Below the pieces are notes generated by a model, which saw only the letters and a list, made by a program, of their open reading frames with translations, was not told the origin of the DNA and made no database searches. DNA of 64,000 nt from a virus. Made by a program: the position numbers and the translations under genes. Location: positions 34,470 through 98,469 of the IMG/VR virus record IMGVR_UViG_3300046463_000520; one strand, given 5' to 3'. This document shows, in pieces, positions 1-6,820 of the stretch; positions within the stretch are counted from its first letter, which is position 1, and every line of letters begins with the position of its first letter.

Positions 1-55
1 CAACGAGCCGCGCCCGCACAACGTTTCCATCGGCGCGTTCCTGCGCGTCATCTAA
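1..55 (+). CDS. Tail fibre protein, C-terminal end (partial)
   Basis: Only the last 17 codons are in the window; they read NEPRPHNVSIGAFLRVI and then stop. The N-E-P-R-P-x-N-V pattern followed by a short hydrophobic strand is typical of the extreme C-terminus of phage tail-collar/tail-fibre proteins. The gene immediately downstream is a tail fibre assembly protein, which normally follows the fibre gene. The rest of the gene lies before the window. The call rests on the terminal motif and the neighbour, not on a full domain. Confidence 0.55.
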   Translation, partial: NEPRPHNVSIGAFLRVI

Positions 56-66
56 GGACTTCCACC

Positions 67-822
67 ATGTACGTTCATAACTACGACGCTCGCACTGGCG
101 AATACACGACGAGCCAACTCGCCTCGCCCGACCCGCTCGACGCGAACAACTGGCTGATTCCCGCCTTCGCGACGAACGTCACGCCGCCCGAACGCCCGCG
201 CGGTCAGTGGCCCTTCTTCGACCCCGCCATCGGTGCGTGGACGCTGCGTGCCGACTGGCGTTCCATCGTGCTCTATCGCACGGACAACGGCGAACTGACG
301 GAAATTTTCGCGGTCGGCGTGACGCCTGAAGAAGTCGGACTGACGACGGACCCGCGCCCGACGGAAGACCACGTATTCAAAGACGGCGCATGGCAACTGG
401 ACGATGCCAAGGTGCTCGCGCGCCGCCGCGCCGGTTTCATGGAACAGGTCGATATCCGCATGAAACGCGCGCAGCAAGAGAACTACGGCAAGGGCGACGC
501 GCTCACGCTCGGACTGCTCACGCCGCTCGAAGCCGCCATGTACCGCGCGTGGAGCGAGTATCAGATGGCGCTCGTGCGCCTGACGCAAAACGCCGACTTC
601 ACGCGCGAGATTCAATGGCCTGACCTGCCGGACGCGGACGCCGTGCGCGCCGCCGTGGACGCCGAAGAAGCCGACAAGCAACGCCTGAAGGACGAGGAAG
701 CCGCGCGCGCCGCCGCGCTCGCCGCGCAGGAAGAAGAACGCGCCGCTGCCATCGCGCGCAATGACGCGCTTGTGGCCGAACAGGAAGCGGCGAAGGCCGC
801 AGAACAGGCCGCGAAGGAATAA
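67..822 (+). CDS. Tail fibre assembly protein
   Basis: A 251-aa protein starting 11 bp after the fibre stop with a good AAGGA ribosome site. The N-terminal 70 residues have the layout of caudoviral tail fibre assembly (Tfa/gp38-like) proteins: a short Tyr-rich start, then P-P-E-x-P-x-G-Q-W and F-D-P-A-I-G-A-W. These proteins are chaperones that trimerise or tip the fibre. Residues 115-185 are charged and helical. The last 50 residues are an Ala/Glu/Lys-rich coiled coil, which is long for the family. Confidence 0.75.
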   Translation: MYVHNYDARTGEYTTSQLASPDPLDANNWLIPAFATNVTPPERPRGQWPFFDPAIGAWTLRADWRSIVLYRTDNGELTEIFAVGVTPEEVGLTTDPRPTEDHVFKDGAWQLDDAKVLARRRAGFMEQVDIRMKRAQQENYGKGDALTLGLLTPLEAAMYRAWSEYQMALVRLTQNADFTREIQWPDLPDADAVRAAVDAEEADKQRLKDEEAARAAALAAQEEERAAAIARNDALVAEQEAAKAAEQAAKE

Positions 823-825
823 GCG

Positions 826-1143
826 ATGCCCGCCGAAACCGCAACCGCCGCATTCGTGCGGGCTATCCGCAAGTTCGCCGTTCAGACGCCCGTATGGGCG
901 GATGCGATTCGCTATTACACGAAGCCCGACGAGCTACTTGATTTAACGCTCGTCGCGTTCCGGGTCTATGGCGACCGCACGCTGTCTATCGTGCCGTTCG
1001 CGGCGGCGGGACTCGACACGTTCGAACAGGCGCTTCCGGCGCAACTGCTCGTCATGCCGACGACCGCGCAACTGGCGGACCTGAAGAAGCAAACCGGCTA
1101 TCTCACTGACGCGGAAAAAGCCGCGTATGGGTCACTCGACTAA
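826..1143 (+). CDS. Hypothetical late protein
   Basis: A 105-aa protein I do not recognise. It starts 3 bp after the fibre assembly gene, and its stop overlaps the next start as TAATG, so it is translationally coupled. The sequence is mixed, with no membrane segment or signal peptide; the C-terminal third is a charged helix (roughly 80-105). Its place in the tail-fibre operon suggests a virion or assembly role, but nothing in the sequence shows one. Confidence 0.6.
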   Translation: MPAETATAAFVRAIRKFAVQTPVWADAIRYYTKPDELLDLTLVAFRVYGDRTLSIVPFAAAGLDTFEQALPAQLLVMPTTAQLADLKKQTGYLTDAEKAAYGSLD

Positions 1144-2255
1144 TGGCAACGTCACACGAGCGGGTCAAGCTCGCGCAGGATATCGTCAAGCGCACGACGC
1201 AGCGCTTGAGCGGCGCGCGCAAGGAAGCGGAACACCGCGCGCAGGCGGACCTAGACCGCCGCAAGGCCGCGACCACGATCCTCAACCCCGACGAAGTATC
1301 GGGGCTGTATGACGCGGGGCGACTGCTTACGACGTCGCTGCGTGGCGACGTGCGCGCGATCACGCAGGCGGACCTGCGCGCGTTCCAGCAAAACGTCTCG
1401 AACTTCAAAAAGCTGCATCAGACGAAAAAGCGCGGCAAGCCCGCGCAGTTCGTCGGCGGCATCACCGCGCAGCATGTCATCGACTTGGCGCTGTGGATTG
1501 ATAAGAAGCGCGCCAACGAGGAAATCCGCACGTCGGTCCCGGTCGGCGTGAAGGCGAACGTGCTTCACTTCGTCACCAATGCCGGGCCGGACTCGGACAA
1601 GATGCGTCACCATGTCCACGTCGAATTCATCGACTTCGAACAGGCGGTCGGCGCGTCATCGCTCGATGCGCGCAAGACGGGCAAGCAAATCGCCAATGGG
1701 CGGCTGAAGTTCGATTGCGACTGCGGGCGGCATACCTTCTGGTATCGCTACATGGCGACCATCGGCGAATACAACTACGGGCGGTCTGAAACCGGCTTTC
1801 CGAAGCTGAAAAATCCGAAGCTCGTCGGCGTCGCGTGCAAGCATGTTCTGCGCACGATGCACAACATTCAGAAGGACGCCGCGATCCACAAGCGGCTCTA
1901 TCAGCAAGTTCTGAAGCAACGCGAAACGCTCGACCGCAACGCCGCGAAGTATGAGAAGGTCAAGGTCGCGGAAGTGCGCGCGCACGGCGAGAAGCAAGCC
2001 GCTCGCGGGCGCTCGGCAAACCTTCGCATGGGTCAGTCGAAAGAGTACGCGGCGGCGCAACTGAAGAAGGCCGCGCAGACGATGGCGCGGCGCGCGGCAG
2101 ACAAGGCCCGGCGCGACCTGTCGCCCGACCAACGCCGCGCGCAGGCGGACGCGCGCAAGGCGCTCGCGGGCTTGCAACAGGCTTTGAAATTCGGCGGTAT
2201 CACGCAGGCGCAATATGACGCGCTCGCCGCCAACCTTGGAGTAAAGACGAAATGA
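1143..2255 (+). CDS. SWIM-like zinc-motif protein
   Basis: A 370-aa protein, coupled to its neighbours by TAATG upstream and ATGA downstream. A central domain (about residues 130-240) carries F-D-C-D-C-G-R-H and, about 40 residues later, V-A-C-K-H, a C-x-C...C-x-H arrangement as in SWIM-type zinc motifs. Both flanks are basic, Ala/Arg/Lys-rich helices; the C-terminal 100 residues look like a coiled coil. Its position in a tail-fibre block argues for a virion-associated protein, perhaps injected. The molecular function is unknown. Confidence 0.6.
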   Translation: MATSHERVKLAQDIVKRTTQRLSGARKEAEHRAQADLDRRKAATTILNPDEVSGLYDAGRLLTTSLRGDVRAITQADLRAFQQNVSNFKKLHQTKKRGKPAQFVGGITAQHVIDLALWIDKKRANEEIRTSVPVGVKANVLHFVTNAGPDSDKMRHHVHVEFIDFEQAVGASSLDARKTGKQIANGRLKFDCDCGRHTFWYRYMATIGEYNYGRSETGFPKLKNPKLVGVACKHVLRTMHNIQKDAAIHKRLYQQVLKQRETLDRNAAKYEKVKVAEVRAHGEKQAARGRSANLRMGQSKEYAAAQLKKAAQTMARRAADKARRDLSPDQRRAQADARKALAGLQQALKFGGITQAQYDALAANLGVKTK

Positions 2256-2737
2256 CGGTTCCCGATATCGCCCGGCGCATCAACGAAGCGGCGAACGCTG
2301 TGACGCTCAAGCATCCGTTCGCGCTCGATTGCACGATCTATCGCAAGGTCGTGAAGCGCGCCGCCGACGGCACAATGGGCGGTGCGCCCACGCTTGGCGG
2401 CTTGGGCGTGCTTTCGCCTGACGACGAAGACCAATTCGAGTATGAGGAAGTCGGGGAAGCGAAGCTGCTGATTACGGACCGCTTCGAAGGCGACATTGAT
2501 ACGACGGACCGGGAAGACGGCTATGTGCCGCCCGCGATGCAACAGGCCAATATCGTCGCGACGTCGCTCCCGGCCTTCGTGATTGAGAAATACGACGTCG
2601 CGGCGGCGATGCCGGGCGGCGGGGTCGTCATCGCATTTGAAATCCTGCGCCTGCCGACGACGACGAGCATCTATCCCTACACGACGAAGTTTGTCATCGC
2701 ACCGCGCGACGACCTGCACACGCTCATTCCGGCGTGA
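2252..2737 (+). CDS. Hypothetical late protein, last gene of the tail-fibre block
   Basis: A 161-aa acidic protein overlapping the zinc-motif gene by ATGA. I see no recognisable motif; the second half is beta-rich (repeated Thr/Tyr/Val/Ile stretches, 95-150). Its 3' end overlaps the convergent minus-strand gene by 14 bp and there is no terminator hairpin between them, so the two transcripts run into each other. A small head or tail structural protein is possible but unproven. Confidence 0.6.
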   Translation: MTVPDIARRINEAANAVTLKHPFALDCTIYRKVVKRAADGTMGGAPTLGGLGVLSPDDEDQFEYEEVGEAKLLITDRFEGDIDTTDREDGYVPPAMQQANIVATSLPAFVIEKYDVAAAMPGGGVVIAFEILRLPTTTSIYPYTTKFVIAPRDDLHTLIPA

Positions 2738-3038
2738 CTGCCGCGCTGCCTGTCGGGTTCCGCAGCAAGCCGAAGTCGGCACCCTTGCGAATGACCTGCG
2801 GGCGAAAGCGCGGCGGCACGTCGCGCAGGTCGAAGGCTTCCGGCACGACGAGCACGCTGCCCGCCTCCAAGTCGCAACCGTGGGCGACGGCGAACGCCTG
2901 AAACTGCGCCTCCCAATCGACCATCATCTTATTGACCTGCGCGATGGACTTCTGAAACTGTTCGATGGTCGGCGTCTTCACGTTCTCGTGTGCGCCGACG
3001 GTCGCGGTTGCGCCCGCGAAGGTGTTATGCCGCAGCAT
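2724..3038 (-). CDS. Hypothetical early protein, distal gene of the minus operon
   Basis: A 104-aa protein starting inside the end of the preceding gene (14-bp overlap) and ending inside the convergent plus-strand gene. The middle (about 25-60) is helical and Gln/Glu-rich; the C-terminal part has a beta-like stretch, V-L-V-V-P-E-A-F-D-L-R-D-V-P. No family recognised. It is transcribed with the small early genes that follow the promoter at 5703-5731. Confidence 0.6.
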   Translation of the reverse strand: MLRHNTFAGATATVGAHENVKTPTIEQFQKSIAQVNKMMVDWEAQFQAFAVAHGCDLEAGSVLVVPEAFDLRDVPPRFRPQVIRKGADFGLLRNPTGSAAVTPE

Positions 3039-3318
3039 TCTGTTCCTCCAAAATCGCTTTCTTCAACATGCCGTGTTTGCGCTCGCTCATGCCCTGCGCC
3101 TGCGCGACCCATACGAGTGCCTCGCTCACAATCGCGGCGACGTCGGCGCGCTCGCCTGCTTTTTCCTGCTGTTCGAGCATGAACCGCAGGGCCGCGTTCG
3201 CCTCGGGCGAAAGCCATGCGGTCAGGCGCGATTCGCCGCGCGCCTTGCGGTCGGCATCGCTTTTCTGCCGCCGCTGTAGCGGCGTCATCGCTTCGTCGTA
3301 AATTCTCTGTCGCGACAT
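3025..3318 (-). CDS. Small ribbon-helix-helix-like protein
   Basis: A 97-aa basic protein with AGGAACG ahead of its ATG. Residues 30-60 (R-L-T-A-W-L-S-P-E-A-N-A-A-L) look like the strand-helix start of a ribbon-helix-helix DNA-binding fold, followed by amphipathic helices to residue 90. RHH proteins of this size often autoregulate phage and plasmid operons, so it is a candidate regulator of the early minus operon. The assignment is from pattern only. Confidence 0.5.
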   Translation of the reverse strand: MSRQRIYDEAMTPLQRRQKSDADRKARGESRLTAWLSPEANAALRFMLEQQEKAGERADVAAIVSEALVWVAQAQGMSERKHGMLKKAILEEQNAAA

Positions 3319-3327
3319 GATCGTTCC

Positions 3328-3681
3328 TTAGAGCGGGGACGGCGAAAGGTCCGTCTCCCGATATTCTGCCGCCTGAAATACGACATTCACCACGGCGTTA
3401 TTCTGCGCGTCGTAATAACCGAAGTACGCGAGATAACCCTCCTTCGTGCGCACCTTGTCGCCGTTCTCGAAGCGGCGCGCAACCGGCTCGACGCCATCGG
3501 GCGCGGGCGCTTCCTCGCTCGGCTTGAACTGCCCGCCGAACTGCGCGAACTTGGTGGCGAAGTGCGCCTGCTCGACCTTCTGAAGCAGGCGTTCCAGCTT
3601 GTATTCGAGCGCGGCGAAATCCGTCGCGCCGTCGCACGCCGCCTGTAGTTCGCGCTCGATGGTGTCGAAATGTTGCTGCAT
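3328..3681 (-). CDS. Hypothetical early protein
   Basis: About 117 aa from the ATG at 3681, chosen because it lies 1 bp after the preceding stop. Upstream in-frame ATGs at 3708 and 3726 would overlap the preceding gene and are also possible. Residues 5-45 form an amphipathic helix; the C-terminal half (K-V-R-T-K-E-G-Y-L-A-Y-F-G-Y) looks like a small beta barrel. No family recognised. Confidence 0.55.
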   Translation of the reverse strand: MQQHFDTIERELQAACDGATDFAALEYKLERLLQKVEQAHFATKFAQFGGQFKPSEEAPAPDGVEPVARRFENGDKVRTKEGYLAYFGYYDAQNNAVVNVVFQAAEYRETDLSPSPL

Positions 3682-3682
3682 G

Positions 3683-4027
3683 TCAGTTCGGTCCGTCGTC
3701 GTAGTCATCGGGATACATGCCGCCACGCGCGGGCGTATTCTCGTCCGGCAGGTGCGACACGCTGTTATGCGCGCTGCGATGGTTCGTGTCGCCGCCGATT
3801 TCCGGCCATATCTCGCGCGCTTCTTCTTCCGAGTCGAAGCCGTCGATGTACTGTTTCATCGTCTGCCCGGCGAGCACGCTCGATTCCGGGTATTCGCCCC
3901 AACCGTACACGGCATAGTGGCGCTCGCCCTTGCACTCGATGGTGAAGCCGCCCGTATAGCGCGTCGCGGCTTGTGCGCGGTGACGGGCGGCGCGTTCGCG
4001 GGCTTCCAGCTTTTGCTGTTCGTTCAT
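3683..4027 (-). CDS. Hypothetical early protein with SH3-like beta core
   Basis: A 114-aa protein whose ATG overlaps the preceding TGA (ATGA). The N-terminal 20 residues are a charged helix. Residues 24-60 (G-G-F-T-I-E-C-K-G-E-R-H-Y-A-V-Y-G-W-G-E-Y) form a Tyr/Trp-rich beta segment, and D-G-F-D-S-E-E-E-A-R-E-I-W begins the following helix, a pattern common in small phage accessory proteins. The tail is acidic and disordered. Function unknown. Confidence 0.6.
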   Translation of the reverse strand: MNEQQKLEARERAARHRAQAATRYTGGFTIECKGERHYAVYGWGEYPESSVLAGQTMKQYIDGFDSEEEAREIWPEIGGDTNHRSAHNSVSHLPDENTPARGGMYPDDYDDGPN

Positions 4028-4197
4028 TTCGTCTCTCCCTTCGGCCAGTTTGCATTGGGCGCGAGCACGGTGCGGAATTTCGGCTCGAATGCTGCGCGCG
4101 GGGTTACGGTCACGGTACTTTTGGCGGAAGTCTTCGCTGCCGCGAGCATTGTCTTGTGGCGCTTCACAATCGAAAGCGATTCAGTCTTACGGGGCAA
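4024..4197 (-). CDS. Unannotated 57-aa basic protein with a TTG start
   Basis: This 57-codon frame fills an otherwise empty 173-bp gap in a tightly packed operon. Its TTG start is preceded by GGAG seven bases upstream, formed by the last codons of the preceding gene, whose TAA ends 3 bp before. Its TGA overlaps the next ATG (ATGA). The product begins MPRKTESLSIVKRHKTMLAA and is rich in Lys, Ala, Thr. In-frame GTG and ATG codons further in (47- or 41-aa versions) are alternatives. No function recognised. Confidence 0.55.
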   Translation of the reverse strand: MPRKTESLSIVKRHKTMLAAAKTSAKSTVTVTPRAAFEPKFRTVLAPNANWPKGETK

Positions 4198-4200
4198 TGC

Positions 4201-4581
4201 TTATCTCCAAGCTATGAGGGTGTCAGGGGCGAACAGACCAAGCCCGCGATGCAGGTCAAGCCCGACGTGCCGCTGCTCGTCGTTCCACTTCCCGGCCTTG
4301 TTCAACGCCCGCCGGTCAATCATCACGTCATGCACGGCGACGAACGGTTCCATACCCATTTCGAGCGCGTCGAGCGCGATCAGGTGCGGCTCGCGCCCGG
4401 CGTCGATATGTGCGCCCGCTTCGGTGTCGCCGCCCACGCCCGCGCCGACGGCGTGATACTGCACGGCGCTCGTCAGGCGAATGTTCGGATACGTGGCGAG
4501 AACCTTCGCTCGGTCCGCTTCGCGCGCGGCGCGCACCTTCGCGGCGAGACTGCGCGCGGCATTGATCTGTTCGAAATTCAT
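4201..4581 (-). CDS. Early protein, paralogue of the next upstream gene
   Basis: A 126-aa protein with AAGGAGCCGAC before ATG. It shares a frame with the 88-aa protein encoded just upstream: an N-terminal Ala/Arg helix, then V-L-A-T-Y-P-N-I-R-L-T, a G-R-E-P-H-L-I-A-L motif, and the ending D-T-L-I-A-W-R. The paralogue has V-L-S-V-Y-G-N-L-H-L-T, G-R-A-P-Y-L-V-S-L and D-T-L-V-A-W-R. This copy has an insertion near residues 85-115. Tandem duplication is the simplest explanation; function unknown. Confidence 0.65.
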   Translation of the reverse strand: MNFEQINAARSLAAKVRAAREADRAKVLATYPNIRLTSAVQYHAVGAGVGGDTEAGAHIDAGREPHLIALDALEMGMEPFVAVHDVMIDRRALNKAGKWNDEQRHVGLDLHRGLGLFAPDTLIAWR

Positions 4582-4590
4582 GTCGGCTCC

Positions 4591-4857
4591 TTAGCGCCAA
4601 GCAACGAGGGTATCAGCGGCGAGTGTGTCGATGGACTCGGGCAACGAATGGAACGGCCATACGCCTTCGCGAATCGATTCGAGCGACACGAGATACGGCG
4701 CGCGACCGGCGACCACGTAGGCGCGCACCGTCGGGCCGTTCTTACGCAGGTCGGCGACCGTCGTCAGGTGCAGATTGCCGTACACCGACAGGACTTCGGC
4801 GCGGCCTGCTTCGCGTGCGACTTCGACGTTCAGTTCGTTGTTCGTTTGCAGTTCCAT
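4591..4857 (-). CDS. Early protein, shorter tandem paralogue
   Basis: An 88-aa protein with a GGGG ribosome site. It matches its 126-aa downstream neighbour across the N-terminal helix, the Y-G-N-L-H-L-T strand, the G-R-A-P-Y-L-V-S-L strand and the C-terminal D-T-L-V-A-W-R, but lacks the neighbour's insertion. Such small duplicated early proteins in phages are often host-takeover or anti-defence factors; that is inference from context only. Confidence 0.65.
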   Translation of the reverse strand: MELQTNNELNVEVAREAGRAEVLSVYGNLHLTTVADLRKNGPTVRAYVVAGRAPYLVSLESIREGVWPFHSLPESIDTLAADTLVAWR

Positions 4858-4878
4858 GATTGACCCCGGATGGTTGAG

Positions 4879-5100
4879 TTATTTGCGTTTTGCGGCGTGC
4901 TGGTCGCGCCTGTCTTGCCATTCTTGAATCCAGCGTTCGAGCGTCAATTCGTTGAGCGTGTACACATACACGCTGTCGAAATCCCATTCGTCCGCTTCAC
5001 CTTCGGCGAAGTAGAAATACCCTTCGCCTTTGATAAGCTGCGCGGAACCGCCCCGCGCCGCTATCTCTTTGTTGACCCGCTTGAGCGTCAGGCGCGTCAT
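4879..5100 (-). CDS. Small phage protein (TLKRVNKEI type)
   Basis: A 73-aa protein starting two bases after the preceding stop; longer in-frame starts would overlap that gene deeply. It begins MTRLTLKRVNKEIAARGG, then has an aromatic beta segment (Y-F-Y-F-A-E-G-E-A) and a Trp-rich helix. Small proteins of this layout, with an L-x-x-V-N-x-x-I helix followed by G-x-x-L-x-x-G-x-G-Y-F-Y-F, recur in phages, but I know of no assigned function. Confidence 0.65.
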   Translation of the reverse strand: MTRLTLKRVNKEIAARGGSAQLIKGEGYFYFAEGEADEWDFDSVYVYTLNELTLERWIQEWQDRRDQHAAKRK

Positions 5101-5102
5101 GG

Positions 5103-5666
5103 TCAGAATCCGAAGCGTTCGGCGCAAATCGGGCCGATGTTGTTCGCGATGCTCACCGGGTCCGTCAACTCGCGACCGCAGCAAGAGCAACGGCCCGTTT
5201 CCTGACCGTAGGCTTCAGCGGCCTTCTTCGGGTCTGTGCAGACTTCGATAATCGCGGCCTTCTGTTCGTCCGTGCATTCGCGCGTCGCGATGAACTTGCC
5301 GTCGGCGATTTTGCCAAGGTACTCGCCTTCTTCGGTCACGTAGATTGCGCCTGCGTTACGACCGCCTTCCGGCGCGAGTTTGAACACGAAATCGCCAAGG
5401 TACATTTTCGGGCGCTTCAGGCCGCTCGCCACGGCGCGCGAGAAGGCTTCAACGACGTGCGACACGCCCGACACATCCGCCGCCGCGACCGTGCGCGCCA
5501 CGCGCTCCGCGTCGCGTGCAATCGCCTTCTGAACGCCCGCAAACATGTTCTCCGTGAGCACGCCCGACTTCAGAAGCATCCGGTCGCACGACAGGGCGAA
5601 ATCGTTGCCCTTCGCCACGTTCGCGAGAATCCACTTGACTTCAGGTGCGTTCGAACGAAGTTTCAT
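5103..5666 (-). CDS. DUF6011-like zinc-ribbon early protein
   Basis: A 187-aa protein with CGGAGCACGAC before ATG, first gene behind the promoter at 5703-5731. Residues 1-60 are helical; the middle (90-125) is beta-rich. The C-terminal 35 residues have C-S-C-C-G-R-E-L...S-I-x-N-N-I-G-P-I-C-A-E-R, the treble-clef-like Cys cluster seen at the end of DUF6011 phage proteins. The role is unknown; the metal site suggests a nucleic-acid or protein-binding function. Confidence 0.7.
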   Translation of the reverse strand: MKLRSNAPEVKWILANVAKGNDFALSCDRMLLKSGVLTENMFAGVQKAIARDAERVARTVAAADVSGVSHVVEAFSRAVASGLKRPKMYLGDFVFKLAPEGGRNAGAIYVTEEGEYLGKIADGKFIATRECTDEQKAAIIEVCTDPKKAAEAYGQETGRCSCCGRELTDPVSIANNIGPICAERFGF

Positions 5667-5702
5667 GTCGTGCTCCGTGGTGGTTCGTGTGTGTGAGCCT
5701 CA

Positions 5703-5731
5703 ATAGTATGCGCTCACGAATGAAACCGCAA
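5703..5731 (-). promoter_or_regulatory. Shared early promoter, copy 1
   Basis: Read on the minus strand it gives -35 TTGCGG, a 17-bp spacer and -10 TACTAT, aimed at the 187-aa gene 36 bp away. The spacer core TCATTCGTGAGCGCA matches three other copies (6730-6758, 21063-21091, 63335-63363). Conservation of the spacer as well as the -35 and -10 suggests an overlapping operator. Confidence 0.75.
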
Positions 5732-5751
5732 GCATTCGTTTGTGCGGTTGA

Positions 5752-6033
5752 TTACGCTCCCGGCAGCGTGGCCCGGATACCCCATGCGGCGGGCGTGTTG
5801 TCGCCGGTCGTCCAACCCTGTTCGGCCAAGTGGCGCGCGGTGAGCCGGTTCGCGTAGCAGGCGTACCAGAAGTACGACAGGCCGCACGTCGGGAAGTACA
5901 GAAGGACGAACAGAAGGACATGCTTCCAAAGGCCGCGAGCGATCAGCGGCAAACCGCCGAAAAAGAACATCGTCCACGAAAACCCGATTTTGACTTCGCG
6001 CGTAATGCTGTTCTTCTGAAAACGTACATTCAT
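5752..6033 (-). CDS. Small inner-membrane protein
   Basis: A 93-aa protein; ATG at 6033 is chosen for its GGGG ribosome site. It begins MNVRFQKNSITREVKIGFSW and has two hydrophobic segments (about 19-35 and 40-62, the second W-K-H-V-L-L-F-V-L-L-Y-F-P). It then has Y-A-N-R-L-T-A-R-H-L-A-E-Q-G-W, a soluble tail found in DUF2628-like small membrane proteins. A superinfection-exclusion or envelope role is plausible but not shown. Confidence 0.65.
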   Translation of the reverse strand: MNVRFQKNSITREVKIGFSWTMFFFGGLPLIARGLWKHVLLFVLLYFPTCGLSYFWYACYANRLTARHLAEQGWTTGDNTPAAWGIRATLPGA

Positions 6034-6095
6034 GGTCAACCCCGTTAGGTAGTGGTGATACTGCTGATAGTGCCCGGCTCCCGCCGTGCGGATTC

Positions 6096-6332
6096 TTATT
6101 CCCAATCTTTCATCATTTGTTCGGCGTGCTCGATGGCATCCGCCCACGTCCGAATGACGGTGAGCGGCCATGTCGCCCGCTGAAAGTCGCCGCTCGTCTG
6201 CCCGTTGTAGCCTTGCGCGAAAAAGAACGTGCGCTTCTTCGAGTCGCGGATGATCTTTACCCAAAAGCGACGACCGCGAACGTAGTCCGTCGTCTGGTAT
6301 CCCTGCGTGGTCCGTTCCGGTCGCTTCGCCAT
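6096..6332 (-). CDS. Hypothetical early protein
   Basis: A 78-aa basic protein taken from the ATG at 6332 (MAKRPERTTQG); earlier in-frame starts would overlap the small membrane gene upstream. Residues 15-45 form a beta-hairpin-like stretch (G-R-R-F-W-V-K-I-I-R-D) and the end is a helix, W-A-D-A-I-E-H-A-E-Q-M-M-K-D-W. No family recognised. Confidence 0.55.
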   Translation of the reverse strand: MAKRPERTTQGYQTTDYVRGRRFWVKIIRDSKKRTFFFAQGYNGQTSGDFQRATWPLTVIRTWADAIEHAEQMMKDWE

Positions 6333-6352
6333 GCTTCGCCCCTGCGCGCTGG

Positions 6353-6445
6353 TTAAAACAGGTTGAACCACTCCGCGACGAAGTACCCGATGCCCGCCGC
6401 GATGGAAACAGAAAGCCACGCCAAGCCGATCATTTTGTTGCTCAT
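6353..6445 (-). CDS. 30-aa single-pass membrane peptide
   Basis: A short frame with a clear CGGAG ribosome site 6 bp before ATG, lying between two small early genes on the same strand. The peptide begins MSNKMIGLAWLSVSIAAGI and is one hydrophobic helix (5-24) with a short amphipathic end (F-V-A-E-W-F-N-L-F). Such peptides can modulate host membrane proteins; function unknown. Confidence 0.5.
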   Translation of the reverse strand: MSNKMIGLAWLSVSIAAGIGYFVAEWFNLF

Positions 6446-6463
6446 TTTTGACTCCGGTAGTTG

Positions 6464-6481
6464 GCCCGGCTTGCGCCGGGC
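6464..6481. other. Intercistronic GCCCGGC hairpin
   Basis: GCCCGGC and GCCGGGC arms with a 4-base loop lie between two early genes. There is no T-run on the transcribed strand. The same stem recurs between other small genes at 20410-20428, 21370-21387, 21996-22015 and 45550-45572, sometimes as a true terminator. Here it is more likely an mRNA processing or stability element. Confidence 0.5.
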
Positions 6482-6488
6482 GGGTTCC

Positions 6489-6695
6489 TTACTGCTTTTT
6501 GATGAAATCGAGCACTTCGGCGAACGTCATGCGCTGACGCGACGCCAGAATTTGATCCGAGCCGGGATTGTGCTTCGTCACGTTGAACGAGTCACCGCGC
6601 AGGCGGCGCACGCAGAACACGAACGCGCCGTGCTTGACCGACGTTTCGTTGCCAGTGATTTCCTTCGCGTTCAGGGTTTCGAGCGTTTTGTACAT
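6489..6695 (-). CDS. Hypothetical early protein, promoter-proximal
   Basis: A 68-aa protein with an excellent AAGGAG ribosome site, first gene after the promoter at 6730-6758. A beta-rich N-terminal half (H-G-A-F-V-F-C-V-R-R-L) is followed by a C-terminal helix F-A-E-V-L-D-F-I-K-K. No family recognised. The strong initiation signals suggest high early expression. Confidence 0.65.
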   Translation of the reverse strand: MYKTLETLNAKEITGNETSVKHGAFVFCVRRLRGDSFNVTKHNPGSDQILASRQRMTFAEVLDFIKKQ

Positions 6696-6729
6696 CGCGT
6701 TTCTCCTTGGAAGTGATTCGTTACCGTGA

Positions 6730-6758
6730 ATAGTATGCGCTCACGAATGAAAGCGCAA
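6730..6758 (-). promoter_or_regulatory. Shared early promoter, copy 2
   Basis: Minus-strand -35 TTGCGC, 17-bp spacer, -10 TACTAT. With copy 3 it shares the full spacer, in which GCGCT and AGCGC form an inverted repeat around TTCATTCGTG. It drives the 68-aa gene and the small genes behind it. The divergent late motif TAGGAAAACGC lies only 12 bp away, so early minus and late plus transcription start back to back. Confidence 0.75.
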
Positions 6759-6770
6759 GCACGGATTGCA

Positions 6771-6781
6771 TAGGAAAACGC
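6771..6781 (+). promoter_or_regulatory. Late promoter-type motif TAGGAAAACGC, copy 1
   Basis: Perfect copy of the 11-bp motif, 50 bp before the ATG of the 905-aa polyvalent protein. No sigma-70 -35 is evident in front of it. The leader between motif and ATG contains GGCCGGGCC. Confidence 0.6.
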
Positions 6782-6820
6782 ACGCCGCCGCACACAAGGC
6801 CGGGCCTGACAATCGAAGGC

